The notes: generated by a model not told the origin, from the sequence alone. A stretch of 17,196 nt of DNA from RFPI01 sp964398195 (GCA_964398195.1 CAYNLW010000026.1:1-17196), one strand, 5' to 3'. Counted from the stretch's first letter, positions 5,313-13,925 are shown. A program made the numbers and translations.

Positions 5313-7367
5313 ATGGATATTAAACCCGAGTATTTCCTCAATCGAGAGTTAAGCTTACTGGCTTTTAATAGGCGGGTGTTGGCGCAAGCCCAAGATGAAC
5401 GCGTCCCCTTACTAGAACAGCTTAAATTTTTATGTATTTTGAGTAGCAATCTTGATGAGTTTTTTGAAGTCCGTGTCGCAGGCATCAAAGAACAGCTCAG
5501 ATATCAAGCAAATCAGTTATCCGCAGATGGTATTCCTGCGCGCAAACTGATAGGGCTAATCAGCCAACAAGCGCATCAAATGGTAGATGAGCAATATCAG
5601 ATATTAAATAACCAAGTCTTACCCAAATTAGCCGAGCAAGGGATTTTGTTTCTGCGCCGTGCCAGTTGGAACGAGCAACAGAAAGATTGGATTAAACAAT
5701 ATTTTTTCCGCGAATTGATGCCTATATTGACGCCAATAGGCTTAGACCCAGCCCATCCTTTTCCACGAGTACTTAATAAAAGCTTAAATTTTGCCGTAGA
5801 GCTTGAAGGCAAAGACGCTTTCGGAAGAAACTCAGGTATTGCCATCGTACAAGCGCCTAGAGCGCTGCCAAGAGTAATCCGCCTACCCAAAGAAATTGCC
5901 GGCCATGAATATAGTTTTGTATTTTTGTCGTCTATTCTGCACGCCCATGTCAATGAATTATTCGTAGGCATGACAGTAAAAGGTTGTTATCAATTCCGAG
6001 TCACCCGCGATAGTGAATTGCGCTTGGACGAGGAAGACTCGCAAAAGAATTTGCGTGTGGCGCTGCAAGGTGAGTTATCGCATCGCCAGTTTGGTGATAG
6101 CGTTAGATTGGAAGTGGCAGATAATTGCCCAGCTGCCATGTCCGCGTTCTTGCTTGGTCAGTTTGGCTTGCAGCCAGAAGATTTGTACCAAGTGAATGGC
6201 ATCGTTAATTTAGTGCGGCTAATGCAAATTCCAGACATCGTCGATAGGCCAGATTTGAAATATCCTTTGTATCAGGCCAGTATCCCTAAAGAGCTGATTA
6301 AAGGCGATATTTTCAAAGCCATACGCAAGCAAGATATTTTGTTACATCATCCATTTCAGTCATTTACGCCGGTGGTAGATTTTATAAAACAAGCTAGTGA
6401 AGATCCTGATGTGTTAGCCATTAAGCAAACTTTTTACCGCACCAGCTCAGACTCTACCTTGATGCAAGCGCTTATTGAAGCGGCTAAACAAGGTAAAGAA
6501 GTCACTGTTGTGGTGGAATTATTTGCCCGTTTTGATGAGGAAGCGAATATCAATTGGGCAGCAAAGCTGGAGGACGCTGGCGCGCATGTGGTGTACGGGG
6601 TGGTAGGGCATAAAACGCACGCAAAAATGGCTATGGTGGTACGGCGTGAAAATGGTGAATTGCGACGTTATGCGCATTTGTCCACTGGCAATTATCATCC
6701 TAAGACTGCCAGAATTTATACCGACTTGGGCTTGTTCACTTGCCACCCTGAAATTTGCGCTGATGTGAATGATGTATTTGCGCAACTGACTGGTTTAGGC
6801 AAATCCAACAAATTAAAACACATGTGGCAATCGCCATTTAATTTAAAAACCAATCTGCTCAAAGCGATTGCTCACGAAACGCAAATTGCTAAATCAGGCA
6901 AACCAGCAAAAATCATTGCCAAAATGAATGCGCTATTGGAGCAGGACATTATCGAGGCGCTTTATACCGCTTCTCAAGCAGGGGTCAAAATCGAATTGAT
7001 CGTGCGTGGCGTATGTGCACTGATTCCGGGAATTGCTGGGATTTCGCAAAATATCACTGTGCGTTCAGTTGTAGGGCGTTTCTTAGAGCATACCCGTATC
7101 TTCTATTTTTATAATCAAGGCGCTGAAGACTTGTATTTATCCAGCGCAGATTGGATGTATAGAAACCTGTATAAACGTATTGAAATATGTTTTCCCATCC
7201 TCAATCCGAAAATAAAAAAACGTATTATCAAAGAAGCACTAAAATATTACTTAAAAGACTATAGCCAAGGTTGGCTGATGAATGCTGACGGCAGCTATCG
7301 CAAAGGTCGCAGTAAACAAGGCTTTAGCGCACAACGGGCGTTGATGAACGACTATACGCTAGACTAG
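5313..7367 (+). CDS. ppk1: Polyphosphate kinase 1
   Basis: Reversibly polymerises the gamma phosphate of ATP into polyphosphate. The 684-residue product matches PPK1 end to end. The N-terminal helical domain begins YFLNRELSLLAFNRRVL and contains SSNLDEFFEVRVAG; the middle domain follows; two phospholipase-D-like catalytic halves come last. IKQTFYRTSSDS and ELFARFDEEANI hold phosphate and metal contacts, RYAHLSTGNYHP carries the phosphorylated His (His455, equivalent to E. coli His435), and SSADWMYRNLYKRIE marks the C-terminal half. No good ribosome-binding site precedes the ATG, but no better start exists. A Pho box stands upstream. Its stop overlaps that of ppx by four bases on the opposite strand. 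Confidence 0.97.
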   Translation: MDIKPEYFLNRELSLLAFNRRVLAQAQDERVPLLEQLKFLCILSSNLDEFFEVRVAGIKEQLRYQANQLSADGIPARKLIGLISQQAHQMVDEQYQILNNQVLPKLAEQGILFLRRASWNEQQKDWIKQYFFRELMPILTPIGLDPAHPFPRVLNKSLNFAVELEGKDAFGRNSGIAIVQAPRALPRVIRLPKEIAGHEYSFVFLSSILHAHVNELFVGMTVKGCYQFRVTRDSELRLDEEDSQKNLRVALQGELSHRQFGDSVRLEVADNCPAAMSAFLLGQFGLQPEDLYQVNGIVNLVRLMQIPDIVDRPDLKYPLYQASIPKELIKGDIFKAIRKQDILLHHPFQSFTPVVDFIKQASEDPDVLAIKQTFYRTSSDSTLMQALIEAAKQGKEVTVVVELFARFDEEANINWAAKLEDAGAHVVYGVVGHKTHAKMAMVVRRENGELRRYAHLSTGNYHPKTARIYTDLGLFTCHPEICADVNDVFAQLTGLGKSNKLKHMWQSPFNLKTNLLKAIAHETQIAKSGKPAKIIAKMNALLEQDIIEALYTASQAGVKIELIVRGVCALIPGIAGISQNITVRSVVGRFLEHTRIFYFYNQGAEDLYLSSADWMYRNLYKRIEICFPILNPKIKKRIIKEALKYYLKDYSQGWLMNADGSYRKGRSKQGFSAQRALMNDYTLD

Positions 7368-8875
7368 TCCGTCAGGTCGATTAGCTTGAGTGAAATGCCT
7401 ATGGCCTGCCAAAAGCCGACTTCACTATCTAATTCTGCTTGTGTCAGTGGATTCTGTTGCAACCATTTTTTAGATAAGGCCAAGCTGTATCCTTGCTGAT
7501 TCTTTTTGATTTGCATTTCTGGGAATGCATCTTGGCGGCGACTACGATTAAATAAAACAGCAAGACGGAAAATCAAAACCAATATTTGCATATCGCCTTG
7601 TAGCTTGGTCATTTCTAACTTGTTTAAACTGCGTCTATGGGCTCTGATCAATAGCCCTAGCTGCTCTTGCTCTAATCTTGAAAAACCCGGCATATCTGCG
7701 TTTTCAATAATATATGCGGAGTGTTTGTGATAGCCGTTATGCGCAATGGAAATACCTATTTCATGTAATTTTGCTGCCCAAATTAGGTAATCTTTGGCCA
7801 GTTTTGCGCTCATTTGCAGATGATTTTTGAGTTGCCCAGAAAGCCGTTTGGCCAGCCTCCTCACCCTTGAGCTCTGTAACCTATCTACATGATAGCGACG
7901 CATAAAGCTGTTAACTGTGAGTTCACGCGTATCCTCATGTTGCAAACGGCCTAACAGCTCATACAACACCCCTTCGCGTAACGCGCTGTTAGATACCCGC
8001 ATGGTTTGAATATCTAGCTGTTCAAAAATAGCCAACATAATCGCCAAGCCACCGGGCAATACACTAGCGCGCTCCTCGCTAACACCCAATAAATTTATTT
8101 TGCTGATGTGCTTGGCCTCCAGCAACATCTTGCGTAACTGCTTCATGCCAGCAAGGCTAATACTACCGTCGGTCATTCCATACAACCTCAACACTTCGCC
8201 TATACTGCGCGCAGTTCCTGAGGAACCAATCGCCTCTTGCCATGCTGGCGCAGCGAATGGTTTAACAATACTTTGTAGCTCGCTAGCTGCGGCAATCTGT
8301 GCCTGCTGAAAACTGGCTTCGTCTAACTTTTGTTGGGGAAAAAAACGCAGGCTGTAACTGACACAGCCCATATACAAACTTTCCATCTGTAGCGGTTGTA
8401 AGCCTTTACCGATAATAAATTCAGTTGAACCACCACCGATATCGACCACTAATCTTGGGTAATCTACGCTAGTCAAACTATGGCTAACGCCGACAAAAAT
8501 CATTCTGGCTTCTTCTCGACCGGCGATAATTTCTATGGGGAAGCCTAAGGCTTGTTGCGCTAAGGGAAGAAATTTTTTGGAATTTTTTGCTACCCGAAAA
8601 GTATTGGTAGCGACCGCTCTCACTTGAGCAGTGGAAAGACCACGCAGACGTTCACCGAATCTTTGCAAACAACTGATAGCACGTTGTTGAGCGTCTTCAC
8701 TGAGTATTTTATCTGCACCCAGTCCTGCACCTAGTTTGACTTGCTCGCGCAATGAATCATGAAAAATAAGGTGGCCATCAACCACCTTAGCAAATTGCAA
8801 ACGGAAACTATTAGAGCCTAAATCAACTGCCGCTATCTCAGAAAATTCAGGCTGATTTTGCACCCCACTAAGCAC
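7364..8875 (-). CDS. ppx: Exopolyphosphatase, Ppx/GppA family
   Basis: Releases phosphate from polyphosphate ends and may also hydrolyse pppGpp. The product is 503 residues, near the size of E. coli Ppx. The actin-like ATPase fold is shown by AAVDLGSNSFRLQFA (phosphate 1 loop), the catalytic-region Glu in GREEARMIF, and VDIGGGSTEFIIG (phosphate 2 loop). The C-terminal half has the HD-like helical domain (AAKLHEIGISIAHNGYHKHSAYII). It starts with GTG at 8875, 18 bases after the phoU stop; a second GTG at 8863 is also possible, and the ribosome-binding site is weak for both. phoU-ppx is probably one transcription unit driven by the Pho box upstream of phoU. The gene converges on ppk1 with a four-base overlap and no terminator between them. 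Confidence 0.95.
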   Translation of the reverse strand: MLSGVQNQPEFSEIAAVDLGSNSFRLQFAKVVDGHLIFHDSLREQVKLGAGLGADKILSEDAQQRAISCLQRFGERLRGLSTAQVRAVATNTFRVAKNSKKFLPLAQQALGFPIEIIAGREEARMIFVGVSHSLTSVDYPRLVVDIGGGSTEFIIGKGLQPLQMESLYMGCVSYSLRFFPQQKLDEASFQQAQIAAASELQSIVKPFAAPAWQEAIGSSGTARSIGEVLRLYGMTDGSISLAGMKQLRKMLLEAKHISKINLLGVSEERASVLPGGLAIMLAIFEQLDIQTMRVSNSALREGVLYELLGRLQHEDTRELTVNSFMRRYHVDRLQSSRVRRLAKRLSGQLKNHLQMSAKLAKDYLIWAAKLHEIGISIAHNGYHKHSAYIIENADMPGFSRLEQEQLGLLIRAHRRSLNKLEMTKLQGDMQILVLIFRLAVLFNRSRRQDAFPEMQIKKNQQGYSLALSKKWLQQNPLTQAELDSEVGFWQAIGISLKLIDLTD

Positions 8876-8893
8876 TTAAAGCAGCCCATCCAA

Positions 8894-9595
8894 TTAAGAA
8901 CGCGCCTCACGCTCCAAAATATCCAGTGAGGTATGACGAACGTCTTTACCTTTCACCATATACACCACATATTCTGCGATATTCTTGGCGTGGTCACCCA
9001 CGCGCTCTAGTGACTTAGCCACAAACAACACTTCTAAGGCCATAGAGATGGTTCTAGGATCTTCCAACATAAAGGTAATTAGCTGACGCATTGCAGAGCG
9101 GAATTGCTCATCGACCTGCTCATCTTGTCTTGCTACGTCCACGGTTTTGCTGGAATCTAGTCGGGCAAATGCGTCCAAAGAAGTGCGTAGCATCTCGCGC
9201 ACCAAGGCCACCATATTTTTAATTTCGGTGAATTTTGGGTTATACACCCGATCTGCTTCACAAAAACGTTGCGCCACACGCGCAATCTTTGAAGCCTCAT
9301 CACCGATACGCTCTAAGTCGGTAATGGTTTTGACCACCATCATAATCATTCTTAAATCGCCGGCTGCAGGCTGACGACGCGCAATAATATGACTGCAGTC
9401 TTCATCTACCTGAACCTCTAAAGCGTTGACTTGGTGCTCTAACTCAATCACATTGGCCGCCTTTTTCGCATCTAAATCGACCAAGGCGCCCAGCGCATTG
9501 ACAATTTGCTGCTCCACCAAGCCGCCCATTTGCAATACTTTGGCGCGCACCGATTCAAGTTCAGCGTCGTATTGTTTAGAGGTATGTTCAGACAT
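8894..9595 (-). CDS. phoU: Phosphate signalling regulator PhoU
   Basis: PhoU couples the PstSCAB transporter to the PhoR kinase and keeps the Pho regulon off when phosphate is plentiful. The 233-residue protein has the family start (FxAELE-like YDAELESVRAKVLQMGGLVEQQI), the IIARRQPAAGDLRMIM segment, and two metal-binding motifs, one in each three-helix bundle: ERIGDEASKIAR and ERVGDHAKNIAEYV. AAGGA lies 7 bases before the ATG. Unlike the common pstSCAB-phoU order, no pst gene is adjacent; phoU instead heads a unit with ppx. Upstream lie a Pho box and a -10. Confidence 0.96.
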   Translation of the reverse strand: MSEHTSKQYDAELESVRAKVLQMGGLVEQQIVNALGALVDLDAKKAANVIELEHQVNALEVQVDEDCSHIIARRQPAAGDLRMIMMVVKTITDLERIGDEASKIARVAQRFCEADRVYNPKFTEIKNMVALVREMLRTSLDAFARLDSSKTVDVARQDEQVDEQFRSAMRQLITFMLEDPRTISMALEVLFVAKSLERVGDHAKNIAEYVVYMVKGKDVRHTSLDILEREARS

Positions 9596-9679
9596 CGCAT
9601 TATCCTTTATTAAAAAACTGAGTCTTAATTACTGTTGCCAACATTAAGGCTGTCCTGCAATTGCTATATCTAATTAGAG

Positions 9680-9723
9680 ATTGTATAAGTCAAATATGCC
9701 AGCTTAATGGTGAAATATGACAG
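9680..9723 (-). promoter_or_regulatory. Pho box and -10 of the phoU-ppx promoter
   Basis: Read on the minus strand, four half-sites follow one another: CTGTCAT (9723-9717), CACCATT (9712-9706), CTGGCAT (9702-9696) and GACTTAT (9691-9685), spaced 11, 10 and 11 bp. The -10 hexamer TACAAT (9685-9680) begins 10 bp after the third half-site. Transcription would start near 9673, about 78 bases before phoU. Confidence 0.8.
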
Positions 9724-9762
9724 TTTATTGAACGATTTTAACAACCGTCGCAGCAAACTGAA

Positions 9763-10419
9763 CTAAGCGGTCATTGTTTTAACCCCTTGGGCTGTCGCCA
9801 ACAGTAAAACATCAGCTGGCCTAGCAGCGAACAAGCCATTGGTCACCACGCCAACAATTTGATTAATCTTGGCTTCCATTTCGATTGGATTACTAATCAG
9901 CAAACCATGCACATCTAAGATTACATTACCATTATCAGTGGTGAAATCGCGTAACTTGGGCTGTCCACCCAACTTCACTAGCTCACGCGCTACATAGCTT
10001 CTCGCCATAGGCAACACTTCAACAGGCAGTGGGAATTTGCCTAATACAGGCACATATTTGCTTTCATCGCATATACAGATAAAGCGTTTAGCGCAAGCGG
10101 CAACAATCTTTTCTCTGGTTAAAGCACCACCACCGCCTTTTAACATATGCATATGTTGGGTGATTTCATCAGCACCATCGACATAAATTTCCATGCCATC
10201 TACGCTATTCAAATCGAACACTTCAATGCCGTGATTGCGTAATCTTTGCGCGGTAGCCTCAGAGCTGGCCACAGCGCCGTCGATTTTAGCCTTCACTTTG
10301 GCCAATTCATCAATAAAGTAATTCGCTGTCGAGCCAGTTCCTACGCCAATAATTCCACCTTTGACGTAATCTACCGCTGCTTTTGCTACCTGTTGTTTTA
10401 ATTCGTCTTGTGTTGCCAT
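9763..10419 (-). CDS. rpiA: Ribose-5-phosphate isomerase A
   Basis: Interconverts ribose 5-phosphate and ribulose 5-phosphate in the pentose phosphate pathway; in ribulose monophosphate methylotrophs it also supports regeneration of the formaldehyde acceptor. The 218-residue protein has GVGTGSTANYFIDEL (phosphate-binding loop), SSEAT, DGADEI and KGGGGALTREK with the catalytic Glu, and LGKFPLPVEVLP. The ATG at 10419 fits the family N-terminus (MATQDELKQQVAKAAVDYV); a TTG at 10437 would add six residues and overlaps the AAGG ribosome-binding sequence. It diverges from ilvA across about 100 bases. The gap to phoU downstream carries the Pho box. Confidence 0.96.
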   Translation of the reverse strand: MATQDELKQQVAKAAVDYVKGGIIGVGTGSTANYFIDELAKVKAKIDGAVASSEATAQRLRNHGIEVFDLNSVDGMEIYVDGADEITQHMHMLKGGGGALTREKIVAACAKRFICICDESKYVPVLGKFPLPVEVLPMARSYVARELVKLGGQPKLRDFTTDNGNVILDVHGLLISNPIEMEAKINQIVGVVTNGLFAARPADVLLLATAQGVKTMTA

Positions 10420-10473
10420 TTTGCTATTTACCTTCAATATCAGATTAATTTCAAAGAGATGATTGGTTTTATT

Positions 10474-10479
10474 TATAAT
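10474..10479 (+). promoter_or_regulatory. -10 element of ilvA in the rpiA/ilvA divergent region
   Basis: TATAAT lies 37 bases before the ilvA ATG in an AT-rich stretch. The same stretch read on the minus strand gives TATTAT and TATAAA, possible -10s for rpiA. No convincing -35 was found on either strand. Confidence 0.45.
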
Positions 10480-10516
10480 AATACCTTATCCTGAATCATA
10501 CACTTTGCCGCCCCTA

Positions 10517-12037
10517 ATGAAAAACGACTATCTAGAAAAAATCCGTCAAGCGCTGGTTTATGACGTTGCCAAGAAAACCCCTTTAGAATTTCAGCCCAGT
10601 TTATCGCAGCGATTAGGCAATCGTATTTTGCTGAAACGCGAAGATATGCAACCGGTTTTCTCATTCAAATTACGCGGTGCCTATAACAAAATGGCGCATT
10701 TATCGGCTAGCGCCAGAGCGCAGGGGGTGATTGCCGCCTCTGCTGGCAATCATGCGCAAGGAGTAGCCTTATCAGCGCAAAAGCTTGCTTGTCGGGCAGT
10801 TATCGTGATGCCGACCACGACACCACAGATTAAAGTGAATGCGGTGAAAGCCAGAGGCGCCGAAGTGGTGCTATTTGGCGACTCTTATTCAGACGCTTAT
10901 CAATACGCATTAACTCTGGAAAAGCAACAAGGCTTGACCTTCGTCCATCCCTACGATGACCCTGAGGTGATTGCTGGCCAAGGCACTATCGCCATGGAGA
11001 TCCTTAATGAGCACCCTGAGCCTATCGAAGCCATCTTCTGCTGTGTAGGTGGCGGTGGCCTTTTAGCCGGCATTTCGGCTTATGTCAAAGCGCTGAGGCC
11101 TGATATCAAAGTGATTGGGGTAGAAGCACAAGATGCTGACGCGATGACGCAGTCTTTGCAGCAAGGCCATCGCGTGATGTTGGAACAAGTGGGATTATTT
11201 GCTGATGGTGCAGCGGTGAAACAAGTGGGTGAACATACTTTCGCACTTTGTCAGCAGTATGTCGATGAAATGATACTGGTCGATAATGATGCCATCTGCG
11301 CTGCCATTAAAGATGTATTCGAGGATACGCGTTCTATTCTTGAGCCTGCTGGCGCACTTGCCACTGCCGGAATAAAAGAATATATCAAACGACACCAGAT
11401 GAGCGGCAAAACCCTAATCGGCATCGCTTCTGGGGCTAATATGAATTTTGATAGGCTAAGATTTGTCGCCGAGCGCGCGGAAATTGGTGAAAATCGTGAA
11501 GCCGTGTTAGCTGTCAGCATCCCGGAAAAAGCAGGTTCATTTAAGACTTTTTGTGGTTTGCTGGCTGGCCATAATATTACCGAATTTAATTATCGCTATG
11601 CCGACGCAGCATTGGCGCATATTTTTGTTGGCTTAAGCATTGCAGATCGCGATGCGCCGGCAAAAATCATTGAGAAACTGAATCAACATGGTTTGCCAGC
11701 AATAGATTTAAGCAATAATGAAATGGCCAAGCTGCATTTGCGCCATTTGGTTGGCGGCCACGCACCGCAAGCTAAAAATGAAATGATTTTTCGCTTTGAG
11801 TTTCCCGAGCGCCCTGGTGCGCTGATGAACTTCTTAGAAACCATGGGCCATGATTGGAATATTAGTCTGTTCCATTACCGCAATCATGGCGCCGATTATG
11901 GCCGCGTGCTGTGCGGCATACAAGTGCCGCCACAAGAGCGCGCAGCGTTTGCCGCCTTCCTCAAGCAATTAGAACAACAGGGTTACCCGCATTGGGACGA
12001 AAATAATAATCCGGCTTACCAGTTGTTCCTTGGCTAG
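10517..12037 (+). CDS. ilvA: Threonine ammonia-lyase, biosynthetic (threonine deaminase)
   Basis: A PLP enzyme that converts threonine to 2-oxobutanoate, the first step of isoleucine synthesis. The 506-residue product has the PLP lysine in VFSFKLRGAYNKM (Lys51, equivalent to E. coli Lys62), the serine/Asn loop AASAGNHAQGVA, and the phosphate-binding glycine loop VGGGGLLAGISAY. Two C-terminal ACT-like regulatory domains follow (starting about AVLAVSIPEKAGSF and MIFRFEFPERPGALMNF), so it is the long, isoleucine-inhibited form rather than the catabolic TdcB. The ATG at 10517 is preferred because the upstream in-frame start at 10463 lies before the TATAAT. The ribosome-binding site is weak. No clear terminator follows; 127 bases separate it from the next gene. 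Confidence 0.96.
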   Translation: MKNDYLEKIRQALVYDVAKKTPLEFQPSLSQRLGNRILLKREDMQPVFSFKLRGAYNKMAHLSASARAQGVIAASAGNHAQGVALSAQKLACRAVIVMPTTTPQIKVNAVKARGAEVVLFGDSYSDAYQYALTLEKQQGLTFVHPYDDPEVIAGQGTIAMEILNEHPEPIEAIFCCVGGGGLLAGISAYVKALRPDIKVIGVEAQDADAMTQSLQQGHRVMLEQVGLFADGAAVKQVGEHTFALCQQYVDEMILVDNDAICAAIKDVFEDTRSILEPAGALATAGIKEYIKRHQMSGKTLIGIASGANMNFDRLRFVAERAEIGENREAVLAVSIPEKAGSFKTFCGLLAGHNITEFNYRYADAALAHIFVGLSIADRDAPAKIIEKLNQHGLPAIDLSNNEMAKLHLRHLVGGHAPQAKNEMIFRFEFPERPGALMNFLETMGHDWNISLFHYRNHGADYGRVLCGIQVPPQERAAFAAFLKQLEQQGYPHWDENNNPAYQLFLG

Positions 12038-12164
12038 CAATATTCGCGCTTATTCACCCGCTCATTTAGGGATTTATTCCTGACTTTTGCTTATCGCTTG
12101 CCGTTGTAATGAACCATCATCACAACATGCTAGACTAATCAGCTATTAATAGGAGATTGCATTC

Positions 12165-13229
12165 ATGAGTTTGCGTAAAAATTTAATCCAGTTGGTGCTC
12201 AGCAGTTTGACTTTACTCAGCGTTTCTTTGCTTCAAGCTGGCGAAAGAGGTTATGCCTATGTCAGCAACCAAGATGGTGGTGTATCAGTGATTAATCTTG
12301 ATAGCATGGAAACCGAAGCCAATATCGATATTCAAGCCAAAAATCCGCGTGGCATAGGGGTGACTGCAGATGGTAAATATTTAGTCACTGCCAATAAAGA
12401 TGACGAGACAATATCGGTGGTTGACCGCGCCAGTGGCACATTACTGAAACAAATCAAGGTAGGAAAAAATCCAGAATTTGTGCGTGTTTATAAGAATTTA
12501 GTTTTTGTTTCCACTGAACCCAGCTCCAAAGGTGGCCCACCGCCAAAACCTGGTGAAGTGGCAAAAGAAGACGATGACGATGATGAAAAAATTCCTGCCA
12601 GAATTGCCGTGGTTGATTTAGTGAAAGGCAAAAAAATTCGTGAGATTGTCGGCGGCCCTGAGACCGAAGGCATAGAATTTTCCAAAGATGGCAAAAAAGT
12701 CATCGTGACCAACGAAGCAGACAACACCATCACTGTGCATGATTTTAAATCGGGCAAATTACTCAAAACCGTTTCTACCAAAGAATATGGTGAACGCCCT
12801 AGAGGGATTAAAGTATCGCCAGACGGCAGTTTTTATGTATCTACCTTGGAATATGGCAATAGCTTTATTGTGTTGGACAAAAATTTTAAAGTCATACGCA
12901 CAGTAGCCACTGGACAAGCCCCTTATGGCATTGCATTTGACAGCAAAGGCGAGCGTATTTATGTCGCTAGTTCTAAGGAAAAAGCGCTACAAGTGTATGA
13001 CGCTAAGAGCTTTGATAAAATCAAAGATATTCCGTCCGGTAATCGCTGTTGGCATTTTAGTTTCACCCCAGATGGTAAAGAAATCTTGCTCGCTTGCGGA
13101 AAATCTGACGCCGTGGTGGTGATTGATACCCAGACCTTAGAAAAAACTAAAGAGATTGCTGATAAAGAAATGCCTTGGGGAGTTGTCACTTATCCCAAAT
13201 CTATGGGCAGTCTAGATAGACCAAACTAA
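12165..13229 (+). CDS. Periplasmic YncE-like / YVTN-repeat beta-propeller protein
   Basis: The protein is 354 residues with a Sec signal (cleavage likely after LLQA, residue 25) and YVTN-type propeller blades, e.g. YAYVSNQDGGVSVINL, YLVTANKDDETISVVD, VIVTNEADNTITVHD and IYVASSKEKALQVYD. Members of this family are periplasmic binding or scaffold proteins; some are linked to PQQ-dependent alcohol oxidation, but no PQQ gene is visible here, so no substrate is assigned. An unusual insertion rich in Gly/Pro and then Asp/Glu (about residues 120-142, with EDDDDDEK) sits between blades. AGGAG precedes the ATG by 9 bases. The gene stands alone and ends in a strong bidirectional terminator. Confidence 0.85.
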   Translation: MSLRKNLIQLVLSSLTLLSVSLLQAGERGYAYVSNQDGGVSVINLDSMETEANIDIQAKNPRGIGVTADGKYLVTANKDDETISVVDRASGTLLKQIKVGKNPEFVRVYKNLVFVSTEPSSKGGPPPKPGEVAKEDDDDDEKIPARIAVVDLVKGKKIREIVGGPETEGIEFSKDGKKVIVTNEADNTITVHDFKSGKLLKTVSTKEYGERPRGIKVSPDGSFYVSTLEYGNSFIVLDKNFKVIRTVATGQAPYGIAFDSKGERIYVASSKEKALQVYDAKSFDKIKDIPSGNRCWHFSFTPDGKEILLACGKSDAVVVIDTQTLEKTKEIADKEMPWGVVTYPKSMGSLDRPN

Positions 13230-13239
13230 TTTGGATTTG

Positions 13240-13266
13240 AAAAAGCCCGCAGATGCGGGCTTTTTT
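13240..13266. terminator. Bidirectional terminator between the propeller gene and the EVE gene
   Basis: GCCCGC-AGAT-GCGGGC is flanked by an A run on the left and a T run on the right, so it can stop transcription from both sides. It serves the propeller gene on + and the EVE-domain gene on -, whose stop lies 5 bases away. Confidence 0.93.
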
Positions 13267-13271
13267 GTGAC

Positions 13272-13730
13272 TTATTGAAGCAACTGCATAATCGTTTCCC
13301 AGTCCTTAGGGTCAACTGGGGTAATGGATAAACGATTGCCTCGCTGCAAAATACGCAAATTCGCTAGTGCAGGATTATCGCGCATCTCTTGCAAACTGAG
13401 CAGGCGCGTTTTTCTCACTAACTTGACGTCTACATTAAACCAACGCGGACTTTCTGCAGTCGCCTTGGGGTCATAATATTTATGCCCCTCAACAAATTGT
13501 AATCTATCTGGATAGGCGAGTTTTGCTACTTCAGCAATCCCTACGATGCCAGGTTGTGGACAATTTGAATGATAAAACAGTACACCATCACCGAGTTTCA
13601 TTTGGTCGCGCATAAAATTTCTTGCTTGATAATTGCGCACTCCATACCAATCTACCGTTTGATTGGGGAAGCTCGCCAAGTCATCTATAGAGACATCAGC
13701 AGGTTCAGATTTCATTAACCAATATCGCAT
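13272..13730 (-). CDS. EVE-domain protein (THYN1-like)
   Basis: EVE domains have a PUA/YTH-like fold and are thought to bind modified bases in nucleic acid; the substrate here is unknown. The 152-residue product is a single EVE domain with MRYWLMKSEP, VDWYGVRNYQARNFMR, GVLFYHSN, GIVGIAEV and the closing PVDPKDWETI. The second of two adjacent ATGs (13730) is preferred: it matches the family start, and AGAGG lies 5 bases upstream, against 2 for the first. It lies directly behind 6S RNA on the same strand, the position held by ygfA (fau) in E. coli, so its mRNA probably comes from read-through of the 6S RNA transcript. It ends at the shared bidirectional terminator. Confidence 0.92.
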   Translation of the reverse strand: MRYWLMKSEPADVSIDDLASFPNQTVDWYGVRNYQARNFMRDQMKLGDGVLFYHSNCPQPGIVGIAEVAKLAYPDRLQFVEGHKYYDPKATAESPRWFNVDVKLVRKTRLLSLQEMRDNPALANLRILQRGNRLSITPVDPKDWETIMQLLQ

Positions 13731-13748
13731 CATATCCTCTAAAAATTA

Positions 13749-13925
13749 GGTTCCCCCTGAGCACAATCTGGGCGAGCATCCTGAACCAAACAGGCTCAAG
13801 TGGTGACAGCCTAGGGCTCTTTAGGCACACCCGCTGTGGAGCGCGCTCACCGAAACCCGATTGACCGAAACCTATGCTATAGACTAGTTCAAGGAATTTA
13901 ATGCCCAAACCATGTCAGGAAGGAG
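13749..13925 (-). ncRNA. ssrS: 6S RNA
   Basis: 6S RNA mimics an open promoter and holds sigma70 RNA polymerase in stationary phase. The gene lies between zapA and the following gene on the same strand, as in other proteobacteria. The ends pair: CTTCCTGA (13922-13915) with TCAGGGGG (13760-13753), and TTTGGGC (13909-13903) with GCCCAGA (13773-13767). The 3' side of the bubble carries the typical small hairpin (CTTGAGCC with GGTTCAGG, 13800-13780), and GGTGAGC...GCTC and GCCTAAA match E. coli. From GGGC to GGTGAGC the spacing is 62 bases, as in the E. coli RNA recalled from memory. Two G-T pairs in the small hairpin would be A-C mismatches on the other strand, which supports minus. A -10-like TAAAAT lies at 13936-13931. 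Both ends are approximate. Confidence 0.87.

Noticed and set aside
9724..9762. A terminator between rpiA and the phoU promoter
   Set aside because: No GC-rich hairpin with a T run could be built on the minus strand, so read-through from rpiA into phoU cannot be excluded.
13741..13873. A shorter (about 130-base) RNA starting after TATAGCAT at 13881-13874 on -
   Set aside because: Its 5' AGGTTTC can pair with the 3' GGGAACCT, but the full-length 6S model pairs the ends better and matches E. coli spacing (62 bases between landmarks).
13705..13908. A 67-codon open frame on - across the zapA-EVE gap
   Set aside because: It covers most of the 6S RNA and the EVE start; the base pattern is explained by RNA structure.
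13749..13925. 6S RNA on the + strand, because CCTGAACC...GACAGCC resembles the E. coli 3' part
   Set aside because: The resemblance comes from the near-symmetric small hairpin. On + there would be no room for the 5' half, and the hairpin's two G-T pairs become A-C mismatches.
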